A stretch of DNA of 64,000 bases from Streptomyces iconiensis (lineage in GTDB: Bacteria; Actinomycetota; Actinomycetes; Streptomycetales; Streptomycetaceae): NCBI RefSeq assembly GCF_028657195.3, contig NZ_JANCPR020000043.1, forward strand, positions 1-64,000, in the 5' to 3' direction. The notes below the pieces were generated by a model. That model saw nothing but the letters and a program-made list of their open reading frames with translations, was not told where the DNA came from and searched no databases. This document shows, in pieces, positions 8,845-17,715 of the stretch; position 1 is the first letter of the stretch; every line of letters begins with the position of its first letter. The translations under genes and the position numbers were made by a program.

Positions 8845-10002
8845 ATGCGCCTGCCGCGTGCCGTCCTCACAGGTCTGATCGCCACAGCAACCGCCCTCGC
8901 CCTCTCCGTCGGCTCGTCCGCCGCCGCGGACCGCGGCCACGCCCGCACGCGCGAGGCGATGGACGCCGTCGTCCAGGAACGGCACGCCCCAGGGGTGTTG
9001 GGCCACGCCGAGGACGGCGGCGGCGTGTGGAGCGGCAGTTCGGGCACGGCCGATCTGCGGACGCTGCAGCCCCGCATGCCCCAGGACCGCTTCCGCATCG
9101 GCAGCCTCACCAAACCGTTCGTGGCGACCGTGCTGCTCCAGCTGGAGTCCGAGGGCAAGGTGCGCCTCGACGATCCGGTGGGCCGCTGGCTGCCGGACGT
9201 ACCCCTGGGCCGGTACGGCGCGGGCATCGGCGACCGGTCCCGTCCGTCCCGCACCCTCACGGTGCGTCAACTGCTGGGTCACACCAGCGGAATCCCCAAC
9301 TACACCGCCGACCCGGTCCTGCGCCGTGACTACTTCTCGACACGCTTCCTCACCCGGCGCTGGACCACCCACACCCCCGAGGGACTGAGCGGGGCCGCGC
9401 TCGCCCAGCCGCCGCTCTTCGCGCCGGGCACCAAGTGGAGCTACTCCAACACCAATTACCTTCTCGCCGGGATGATCATCGAGCGCGCCACGGGGCACTC
9501 CTACGCGCACGAGATCGAGCGCCGTATCGTCCGCGCCCTGAAGCTGCACGACACCTCGCTCCCCGGCACCTCGCCCCGCATACCCGGCCAGCATGGAAGG
9601 GCCTATTCCACGCTGTTCGTGCCCAAACGCGAGGCGGAGGTACACGATGTCACCGCTTTCAACCCGTCGTTCGCCGGGCCGGCGGGCGAGATGATCTCCT
9701 CGACCCATGACCTCGTGCGCTTCGTCCGCGCGCTGCTCACGGGCGGGCTGCTGCCCCCACGGCAGCTCCAGGAGATGAAGTCCTCGGTCGCCGTACCTGA
9801 CGGCGACCGCTACGGCCTCGGCCTGACCAGGCGCACCCTCTCGTGCGGCGTCACGGTGTGGGGCCACGAGGGCACCATCCACGGCTCCCGCTCCTCCGCC
9901 TTCACCACCGAGGACGGCACGCACACCGCGGCGTTCAACATCAACGGCGACTGGTCGGGCGACACACGGCCCCTGGTCGACACGGAGTTCTGCGGCACCT
10001 GA
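8845..10002 (+). CDS. Secreted serine hydrolase, beta-lactamase class C / DD-peptidase type
   Basis: A 385-residue exported protein. The signal peptide ends near Ala-Ala-Ala around residue 28. The penicillin-recognising fold shows SLTK at 87-90 (nucleophile Ser87), YSN within WSYSNTNY near 199, and a HEG triad near 341 in the place of KTG. The family includes D-alanyl-D-alanine carboxypeptidases, esterases and class C beta-lactamases. The exact substrate is not readable from motifs. The start follows the EamA stop by 11 bases, so the two may share a transcript, though their functions are not obviously linked. Confidence 0.9.
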   Translation: MRLPRAVLTGLIATATALALSVGSSAAADRGHARTREAMDAVVQERHAPGVLGHAEDGGGVWSGSSGTADLRTLQPRMPQDRFRIGSLTKPFVATVLLQLESEGKVRLDDPVGRWLPDVPLGRYGAGIGDRSRPSRTLTVRQLLGHTSGIPNYTADPVLRRDYFSTRFLTRRWTTHTPEGLSGAALAQPPLFAPGTKWSYSNTNYLLAGMIIERATGHSYAHEIERRIVRALKLHDTSLPGTSPRIPGQHGRAYSTLFVPKREAEVHDVTAFNPSFAGPAGEMISSTHDLVRFVRALLTGGLLPPRQLQEMKSSVAVPDGDRYGLGLTRRTLSCGVTVWGHEGTIHGSRSSAFTTEDGTHTAAFNINGDWSGDTRPLVDTEFCGT

Positions 10003-10088
10003 CACGGGCGCCTGTCGCGCGGGTACCCGGCTCCGGGGCGCTCTGCTCCGGGCGGCGAGCAGCGGGTGACGGGGCAGGGCCGCGCGGC

Positions 10089-10490
10089 TCAGGCGAGGTC
10101 GGCGGCGGGTGTCGAGACGTCCACGAGCTGCCCGTTGGGGTCGCGGACGAGCATGCTGCGCTGCCCGTAGAACGTGTCACGCGGGGCCTCCACCACGTCG
10201 AAACCCCGCTCGACGGCTGTGCGGTGCGCGGCGTTCACGTCGTCCACGACGAAGGTCAGAATGGTGCCCTGGTGCCGCCCCTCGGCCCCCGCGTGGGCGC
10301 CGGGAACCAGTTCGTGGTCGCGGCGCCAGATCCCCAGCTCGTTGACGGGCAGGTCAGGGTCCTGGAGGTTCACGAACCAGTCGCTGTCGAAGACGGCCTT
10401 GAGGCCGAGCAGCGCGGCGTAGAAGTCACGGGTCTCCTCCATGCGGCCGGCGTCGGCCAGAACGCTGGCGAAAGCGCGGTTCACAGTCAT
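10089..10490 (-). CDS. VOC-family (glyoxalase/bleomycin-resistance fold) protein
   Basis: A 133-residue protein with paired beta-alpha-beta-beta-beta modules: RDFYAALLGLKAVFDSDWF in the first half and GTILTFVVDDVNAAHRTAVERG in the second, ending with MLVRDPNGQLVDV, the common metal-site strand. The ATG at 10490 fits family length. The family covers dioxygenases, epimerases and antibiotic-binding proteins; nothing here selects one. It is convergent with the serine hydrolase and 47 bases from the next leftward gene. Confidence 0.85.
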   Translation of the reverse strand: MTVNRAFASVLADAGRMEETRDFYAALLGLKAVFDSDWFVNLQDPDLPVNELGIWRRDHELVPGAHAGAEGRHQGTILTFVVDDVNAAHRTAVERGFDVVEAPRDTFYGQRSMLVRDPNGQLVDVSTPAADLA

Positions 10491-10537
10491 ACGGACCACC
10501 GTAGGTGCCCCCGGTGACAGCGGCACGTGGAGGGGGG

Positions 10538-11947
<1,410 letters not shown>

Positions 11948-12152
11948 GGTTCGGCGATTCCCCGCGGAATCACGGCTCCCACGCGTGTGACAGAGCTGTC
12001 GACAAAGCCGGACAACTCTGTCCTAAAGCACGGGAGTTCGAGTGCCGAAGGGTGGCCTCGCGCACGACGCGAAAGCGGAGAACGCACCGCCATCCGGCGG
12101 CGGGGGAACGCACCGGCACCCGGCGGCGACCGCGCAGGGTGTCCGACGCACG

Positions 12153-12186
12153 CAGCAGAGCGCCCCCGGCGTGGGGCGCCCTGCTG
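12153..12186 (-). terminator. Terminator hairpin after a small membrane protein gene
   Basis: A 14-bp stem with one mismatch (12153-12166 with 12173-12186), 31 bases past the stop of the leftward 79-residue gene. Confidence 0.6.
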
Positions 12187-12216
12187 TGAGAAGTTTTCCG
12201 GCTGCCGGCTCCGCCG

Positions 12217-12456
12217 TCAGCTGCTCTTCTTGCGGGACTTGTCGCCCACCATGACCAGCCCGGCGATGACCAGGAAGAGCACGATCGGTGCGGCGACGTA
12301 CAGTCCGAGGGTCTCGATGATGCTGAGGCCGGGGCCCGGGTCGTCGCCGTCGTCGCGGGTGAGCGCGAAGGCGGGGGACGACAGGAGCATCATCAGCGTC
12401 GCGCCGGCGGTGACCGTTCCGGCGCGCAGGGCGTTCTTGTTGACCTTGTTGCTCAC
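12217..12456 (-). CDS. Small secreted or membrane protein of unknown function
   Basis: A 79-residue protein. A signal-like hydrophobic segment ends in SSPAFA near residue 31, followed by an acidic, proline-containing stretch (RDDGDDPGPG), one clear transmembrane helix (LYVAAPIVLFLVIAGLVMVG) and a basic tail KSRKKSS. This gives a type I single-pass topology with an outward acidic loop. The ATG at 12456 is the natural start. The gene stands alone, with a hairpin downstream. No function is known to me. Confidence 0.75.
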   Translation of the reverse strand: MSNKVNKNALRAGTVTAGATLMMLLSSPAFALTRDDGDDPGPGLSIIETLGLYVAAPIVLFLVIAGLVMVGDKSRKKSS

Positions 12457-12503
12457 ACAGCCAACATATAGGACCGTCGAACAGCCCGCGCGCCGGGGTG
12501 GGC

Positions 12504-14150
12504 CTATCCGGCGGGCGCCTTGCTGAGGTGCAGTGTCACCGGCTTCAGATGGGGTTTCGCGCGGCTCTCCTGGACCTTCACCCGCACCTTGTCGGCCGTC
12601 ACGGGAGAGGGCAGGGCGAGGATGCGGCGGTGTCCGACGGTGGTGCCCGAGGCGATCTGCTTCCAGGTGCCGCCCGAGCGGGCCTCGACCGTGAAGCGCT
12701 CGACGCGCTGCCCCTTGCGGATGTCCTCGCTCACGCCGACGCGGTCGAAGGTGTGAGGGCCGTGGCCACTCCTGCGCAGGTCCTTGCCGTAGATGTCGCG
12801 TACGGCCTTGCCGAAGGAGGTCAGCTCGGTGATGTCGGCCGCCGCGATCCTGCCGTCCTTCGCGGGTGGGACGTTGAGCAGCAGCGAGGCGTTACGTCCG
12901 ACGCTCTGCTCGTAGAGCGACAGGAGTTGGGCCGCCGTCTTCGGCTTCTGGTCGGGGTGGTGGTACCAGCCGGGCCTGTTGGAGACGTCGGCCTCCGCCG
13001 GGTACCACTGGAGGTACTTCACGGAGGGGTCGAGGATCTTCTGCCGGGAGCCGATGTCAGGGTCCGTCGAGTCGTTCGGCAGCGGGGCGTGTGTGGTCCA
13101 CGGGTCGACGGTGTGCGGGGTGACGCTCCACTCGGCCTCGCGTGCGATCCCCTTCTCGTTGCCGACCCAGCGCACACCCTGGGGTCCGCCGAAGACGGGG
13201 GTGTCGGGGGAGAGTTCGTGGAACATCTTGAACCACTCGGTGTGGCCGTACTTCTGGGTGATGCCCGCGTCGCGCCAGGGGTTGGCGCCGTCCAGCCACA
13301 GCTCGTCCAGGGGGCCGTACTGGGTGAAGACCTCGTAGACCTGGTTGAGGTAGTACGCGTCGTAGTCGTTGACCTTGACCTTGAAGCTGGGGAGCTTGCC
13401 GCTGCGTACGTCGGCCGCCCTGTCGTCGCCGGGGACGAGGGTCGGGATGGTGCGCTCGGTCGGCTCGCTGCCGTTGCCGTAGCGGCCGTGGCCCTGCGGC
13501 GGGCCGCCGTCCTTGAGCGCGGTGCTCTCGACGGTGGTGAGCGGCTTGCCCGCGTCCTGCTTGGCCTTGATCTCCGCCAGCCACTTCTTGTGCCAGCCGT
13601 GCGGGAGTTCGGCGCCGTCGGCCGGTGAGAGATAGACGCCGACCTTGAGCCCCGCCTTGCGCGCGGCCTTCACATAGGCACCGAGGATGTCCTTCTTCCA
13701 GGGCGTGTTCTTGACCGAGTGGTCGGTGTAACGGCTCGGCCAGAGCGCGAAGCCGTCGTGGTGCTTGGCGGTGAGCATGACCTGCTCCGCGCCTGCCGCC
13801 TTGTAGGCCCGCATCCACTGGTCGAAGTCGATGCTCTTGGGGTCGAAGTTCTTACGGTCCTCGGCGCCCGAGCCCCATTCGCGGTTGGTGAAGGTGTTCA
13901 TGCCGAAGTGCGTGAAGGCCGTCACCTCCCGCTGCTGCCAGGCGTACTGCCCCTTGGTGGGCACCGTCTTCGCGGCCTTCTCGATGACGCGTTCGGGGGT
14001 GTCGCAGGACTCGATCGTCATCTGGGAGGCGGGCTTCACGGGCGACTGGCACCCGGACCCCGCCTGCGCGCTCGTCTGCAGCGGAAGCACCACCGCCCCA
14101 GCCAGCCCCAAAGCCAGCAGCAGCCGCACACGCGACCGACGTCTCGCCAT
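12504..14150 (-). CDS. Secreted alpha-L-fucosidase (GH29)
   Basis: A 548-residue exported glycosidase that hydrolyses alpha-L-fucosides. The signal peptide (MARRRSRVRLLLALGLAGA...) ends near AQAG. GH29 blocks follow: FTHFGMNTFTNREWG, TAKHHDGFALWPS, and PLDELWLDGANPW, whose Asp is the family nucleophile. A C-terminal beta domain follows that may bind carbohydrate. The ATG at 14150 has GGAGGAGAC directly upstream; the extra 33 codons in the frame are not protein-like. An ACCAA-TG-TTGGT palindrome 19 bases upstream looks like a repressor site. The gene is monocistronic. Confidence 0.92.
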   Translation of the reverse strand: MARRRSRVRLLLALGLAGAVVLPLQTSAQAGSGCQSPVKPASQMTIESCDTPERVIEKAAKTVPTKGQYAWQQREVTAFTHFGMNTFTNREWGSGAEDRKNFDPKSIDFDQWMRAYKAAGAEQVMLTAKHHDGFALWPSRYTDHSVKNTPWKKDILGAYVKAARKAGLKVGVYLSPADGAELPHGWHKKWLAEIKAKQDAGKPLTTVESTALKDGGPPQGHGRYGNGSEPTERTIPTLVPGDDRAADVRSGKLPSFKVKVNDYDAYYLNQVYEVFTQYGPLDELWLDGANPWRDAGITQKYGHTEWFKMFHELSPDTPVFGGPQGVRWVGNEKGIAREAEWSVTPHTVDPWTTHAPLPNDSTDPDIGSRQKILDPSVKYLQWYPAEADVSNRPGWYHHPDQKPKTAAQLLSLYEQSVGRNASLLLNVPPAKDGRIAAADITELTSFGKAVRDIYGKDLRRSGHGPHTFDRVGVSEDIRKGQRVERFTVEARSGGTWKQIASGTTVGHRRILALPSPVTADKVRVKVQESRAKPHLKPVTLHLSKAPAG

Positions 14151-14168
14151 GTCTCCTCCAGCTCCCAT

Positions 14169-14180
14169 ACCAACATTGGT
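14169..14180 (-). promoter_or_regulatory. Putative repressor palindrome upstream of the fucosidase gene
   Basis: ACCAA-CA-TTGGT lies 19-30 bases before the fucosidase start, within the likely leader. The form suits a LacI- or GntR-type sugar repressor. No matching regulator gene is adjacent. Confidence 0.4.
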
Positions 14181-14259
14181 CGGATCTTTTGCAGGGACAT
14201 GACGCATGGTGCCGTAGAGGGAGGGAGCCGAGAAAGACATAGGTCCCATCTATTTCCGA

Positions 14260-14279
14260 CCGGTCCCGCGCGGGACCGG
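14260..14279 (-). terminator. Perfect 20-bp palindrome, probable malQ terminator
   Basis: CCGGTCCCGC followed at once by its reverse complement GCGGGACCGG. It lies about 190 bases past the malQ stop and is followed leftward by a more A/T-rich stretch. A protein-binding site is an alternative. Confidence 0.45.
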
Positions 14280-14469
14280 ACAGCGGCCTGCGCCATGACG
14301 GCCGTACGGAGGGCTACGCCGGCGCCGCCTGGAGAGCTACGCGCGCGCCGCCCGACACACACCTCCGGCGGAGGGCGTCCCCAGGCAGCGGGCTCCGCCG
14401 ACGGAGGAGCCCACGCCGGTCAACAGGAAGTGCGGCGGGCCGCGAAGCGCGCGGTGGGCCGTGTGGTGG

Positions 14470-16818
14470 TCAGCGGAGCGCGTGGCGGAGGGCGGTGAAG
14501 AGGTCGTGCACGCGGGGGGAGGCGGCCAGGTCTTCCAGGGGCAGGGGGCGGCCCTCGGCATCCGCCAGTGGGAGGCGCCAGTTGGGGTACTCCTCGCTGG
14601 TGCCGGGGACGTTCTGCGCGCGCCTGTCCCCCACCGCGTCCGGCAGCCATACGCCGACCAGCCGCGCCGGCGTACGGGCCAGGAAGCGGTAGACCGCCCG
14701 GATCTCGCCCTCCTCGTCGCCCCTGCCCTCGGGCAGCAGCCCCAGGCACTCGAACAGCCCGAGCCACTCCTCCAGTTCGGCGTTGTCGGCTGCGCGCTCC
14801 TGGACAGCGGGAGCGTTCAGCAGGCCGAGGCGGTCGCGCAGCGCGATGTGCTCGCCCGTCAGCCGCGCCGCCGTGCTGGGCAGGTCATGCGTGGTCGCCG
14901 TTGCCAGGCAGTCGGCACGCCACTGTTCGGGCCGCAGCGGGACGGCCTCGCCCGCCGGATGCGCCGTCTCGTCGGCAGGGTGCGCCGCCTGCTCCCCGTA
15001 GCTCTTCTCGAACCACAGGACGGACGTGCCCAGTACGCGCCGCGCCGCCAGGCCCTCCCGTATGCCGGGTTCGACGGTGCCGAGGTCCTCTCCGATGACG
15101 GCGGCACGCGCGCGGTGCGCCTCCAGGGCGAGGACGCCGTGCATGGCCTCGGTGTCGTACCGCACGTACGTGCCCTCTGTCGGCGGCCTGCCTTCCGGGA
15201 CCCACCACAGCCGCGAGTGGCCCATCACATGGTCGACGCGCAGCGCGCCCGCGTGCCGGAACAGGCCGGTCAGCACCTCGCGGTACGGCTCATAGCCCGC
15301 CTCGGCCAGTGCGTCGGGGCGCCAGGGCGGCAGCCCCCAGTCCTGGCCCCGCGCGTTGAACGCGTCCGGGGGAGCACCGACAGTGATGCCTTTCGCAAGG
15401 ATGTCCTGCTGCGCCCAGGCGTCCGCCCCACTGGGGTGGACGCCGACGGCCAGGTCGTGCACGAGTCCGACCGACATCCCGGCGTCCCGCGCGGTGCGCT
15501 GCGCAGCCGCGAGCTGGCTGTCGACGAGCCAGGCCGCCCAGCAGTGGAAATCGACGCGTTCCATGTGCGCGTCGCGCGTACGGGCCGTACGGTCCGAGCG
15601 CGGATCGTCCAGACCCGTGGGCCAGGAGCGCCAGTCGGGGCCGTGGAGTTCGGCGAAGGCGCACCAGGTCGCGTGGTCCTCCAGCGCCTGCCCGCGCTCG
15701 GCGAGGAAGTCGCAGAACGCCGCGCGCCTTCCCGGACTGAGGGGCACAGCGCGCAGCAGCTCCAGCGCCTCGCGCTTGAGGTCCCAGACGGCGTCGCGCT
15801 CGATGTACGCGTCCTTGCGCAGCACGGCCTCACGGAGCGAGGCGGCACGGGAGACCAGCGCGGAGACGCGCGTACGGTCCTGCTCCCCCAGGTACGCGTA
15901 CTCGGGGATCTCCTCGATGCGCAGATGCACCGGATCGGGGAAGCGGCGCGAGGAGGGGCGATAGGGGGAAGGGTCCGTGCGCTCGCCCGAGGCGCTGGGG
16001 ACGGCGCTGTGCAGCGGGTTGAGCTGGACGAAGTCGGCGCCCAGCGAGCGGCCGGCCCAGGCGGCGAGTTCGCTCAGGTCGCCGAGGTCGCCCATGCCCC
16101 AGGAGCGCGCCGAGAGCAGGGAGTAGAGCTGCACGAGCAGCCCGTGTGCCCGCCCGGCTTCCGCGCGTAGGCGCGGCGCCGGGAAGAGTTCGGGCGCCAC
16201 GATCAGCGTGCTGTGCGCTGCCCGGTCGTCGGGCGCGTGCACGAACAGGGTGTGGACACCGAGCGGCAGCGCCGTACCAGGGCCCCAGTCGAGGGTCTCC
16301 CCGCCGTCCGTGACGACACGGAGGACGGTGCCCTCCGGGAGCCCGGCGAGGGGTCCTGCGGGGAGCGTGGCACGGGGTAATGACCGCGAGGGGTGCCCGG
16401 GTCGCGAAGGAGAGCCGGACGACTGGGGGCGTGAAGGAGAGCCGGACTGCGGGGGTCGCGGAGGAGAGCCGGGCTGCGAAGGAGATCCGGGCCGCGCTCC
16501 CGTCGGCCGTAAGGGGGCGGGCGGGGGCGTCGTCGGGGCGCCCGCCGCGCCGGAGCGCAGCACGACGGTGGGGGGCAGCAGGCGGAGCCCGTCCCACTCG
16601 TGCCGCTCCAGCGCCTCCCGTACGGCGTGCGGCGTGGAAGCGTCCGTTCCGAGGGCCGCGAGCACGTCGACGACCGTCTCCCGGGGCACCTGGACCTCCC
16701 GGCCCGGCGCCGGCTCGTAGGAGAGCGAGACCCCGTGCGCCGCGGCGAGCCGCGCGAGGGGGGTCCCCCCGGACGGAGCCTGGGCGGGTGTCGCCCGGGA
16801 CGGGCCCTGGGGGGCCAT
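14470..16818 (-). CDS. malQ: 4-alpha-glucanotransferase (amylomaltase, GH77)
   Basis: A 782-residue enzyme that transfers glucan chains between 1,4-linked maltodextrins in the cytoplasm. GH77 signatures are present: SARSWGMGDLGDLSELAAWA, FVQLNPLHS, GALRVDHVMGHSRLWWVPEG with the nucleophile Asp, AAVIGEDLGTVEPG with the acid/base Glu, and TATTHDLPST. An N-terminal domain precedes a Pro/Ser/Gly/Arg linker of about 45 residues (near residues 105-150), which is unusually long and built from repeated SGSPSRP-like units. The ATG at 16818 shares its A with the stop of the small upstream gene (TGATG), so translation is probably coupled. Confidence 0.93.
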   Translation of the reverse strand: MAPQGPSRATPAQAPSGGTPLARLAAAHGVSLSYEPAPGREVQVPRETVVDVLAALGTDASTPHAVREALERHEWDGLRLLPPTVVLRSGAAGAPTTPPPAPLRPTGARPGSPSQPGSPPRPPQSGSPSRPQSSGSPSRPGHPSRSLPRATLPAGPLAGLPEGTVLRVVTDGGETLDWGPGTALPLGVHTLFVHAPDDRAAHSTLIVAPELFPAPRLRAEAGRAHGLLVQLYSLLSARSWGMGDLGDLSELAAWAGRSLGADFVQLNPLHSAVPSASGERTDPSPYRPSSRRFPDPVHLRIEEIPEYAYLGEQDRTRVSALVSRAASLREAVLRKDAYIERDAVWDLKREALELLRAVPLSPGRRAAFCDFLAERGQALEDHATWCAFAELHGPDWRSWPTGLDDPRSDRTARTRDAHMERVDFHCWAAWLVDSQLAAAQRTARDAGMSVGLVHDLAVGVHPSGADAWAQQDILAKGITVGAPPDAFNARGQDWGLPPWRPDALAEAGYEPYREVLTGLFRHAGALRVDHVMGHSRLWWVPEGRPPTEGTYVRYDTEAMHGVLALEAHRARAAVIGEDLGTVEPGIREGLAARRVLGTSVLWFEKSYGEQAAHPADETAHPAGEAVPLRPEQWRADCLATATTHDLPSTAARLTGEHIALRDRLGLLNAPAVQERAADNAELEEWLGLFECLGLLPEGRGDEEGEIRAVYRFLARTPARLVGVWLPDAVGDRRAQNVPGTSEEYPNWRLPLADAEGRPLPLEDLAASPRVHDLFTALRHALR

Positions 16819-17099
16819 CAGATCTCCGCGGGCTCCGTGCCGAATCCGGCGCCGGCCGGCTCGCTGGTCAGGGGTGCTTCGGCGAGCGGGGGCTCGCTGG
16901 TCAGGGGGGCGACGTCGGCGAGCGGGGGCTCGCTGGTCAGCGGGGCTTCGGCGCATCCACAGGTGCACGAACCGTCGAGTCCGGAGTCGGGGTGGGACAC
17001 ACCGGACAGGTCTACCGGCTCGTGCCCCCGTTTGCGGTGTGTCCGCTGGCGGGGAAGCGGGGCGAGGGCGGACATCAGAAGTTCAGCGGACGCGGCCAC
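16818..17099 (-). CDS. Small Cys-containing protein coupled to malQ
   Basis: A 93-residue protein that I do not recognise. The GTG at 17099 has GGAGG six bases upstream, and the TGA overlaps the malQ ATG, so it is very likely translated. A basic N-terminal half (RQRTHRKRGHEP) leads to GSCTCGCA, a Cys-x-Cys-x-Cys cluster able to bind metal, followed by three near copies of EAPLTSEPPLA coded by 30-36 bp repeats. No signal peptide or membrane helix is evident. An alternative is a leader whose translation sets malQ expression. Confidence 0.65.
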   Translation of the reverse strand: MAASAELLMSALAPLPRQRTHRKRGHEPVDLSGVSHPDSGLDGSCTCGCAEAPLTSEPPLADVAPLTSEPPLAEAPLTSEPAGAGFGTEPAEI

Positions 17100-17715
17100 G
17101 GTGGGCCTCCGTTCGTTGACGAAAGGATGGACAGAACTGCCCCTTACCCAGTCGGTCCGGGCGCAGACGTATCCAAGGGGGGAACGTGTCCCAGCTCACT
17201 TCGGTTCCCCGCGTGGATTTCCCGGAGCGGGGGACGAGCAGGCGAAGATGTGCGGGACTTTTCGGGCATCTCGCAACAGGATTTGCGTATCCCCCGGCGT
17301 GCCCCGCCTCCGCCTCCCCGGCACCCCGCGCCCGGCCTCCGGCCACGGGTTTCCGGGCGGCCGACTGGCCGCGAAAACCAGCGAAGGGCGGGCCCCGAAC
17401 TCCTAGAATCTGGGCGTGCGTTCCGGTTCGGCGGCGTGGCCGGGTGCGGGGCGCGGATACGGTCGCGCGTACCGGTTCCGTTTGTGGCCTGTCTGTGGCA
17501 ACCCTTGGTACATGCCGGGTGACCACCGCACCTAGGGTTCTGGCGGGGCCCGGACGCGTGCGCTGCGGGACATGTGCCCGTACGGAGGCAGAACGCACAC
17601 CAAGCGGGACGCGCACCAAGCGGGACGCACATCAGTGGTACGCACATCCGGCGGGACGGCGAACAGCCCGGAGGGCCCCTCCAAACGGGGCGCGGGCGAC
17701 ATCGGGGAGGAAGCG
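17100..17715. other. Divergent intergenic region upstream of malQ operon and GH84 gene
   Basis: About 600 bp with promoters for both flanking genes, none clear enough to place. It holds a GCGGCC-GACT-GGCCGC dyad at 17357-17372 and a 16-bp tandem repeat array at 17593-17655. Reading frames cross it but have no protein character. Confidence 0.5.
17593..17655. repeat. Four tandem copies of a 15-16 bp unit
   Basis: ACGCACACCAAGCGGG at 17593-17608, then three diverged copies at 17609, 17625 and 17640. The array ends about 60 bp before the GH84 start, so it could bind a regulator or simply be slippage. Confidence 0.75.

Larger units (their letters stand above)
14151..14469. other. Intergenic region between malQ and the fucosidase gene
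   Basis: It holds a 12-bp palindrome near the fucosidase start, a perfect 20-bp palindrome at 14260-14279, and an imperfect direct repeat around 14308-14352 (GGCTACGCCGGCGCCGCC against AGCTACGCGCGCGCCGCC). No gene seen. Confidence 0.6.

Noticed and set aside
14461..16170. 569-codon rightward frame opposite malQ
   Set aside because: Antisense shadow of GH77 coding sequence.
17357..17372. Terminator or DasR site in the GH84 upstream region
   Set aside because: The dyad is only six bases per arm, follows no gene end, and does not match the DasR consensus.
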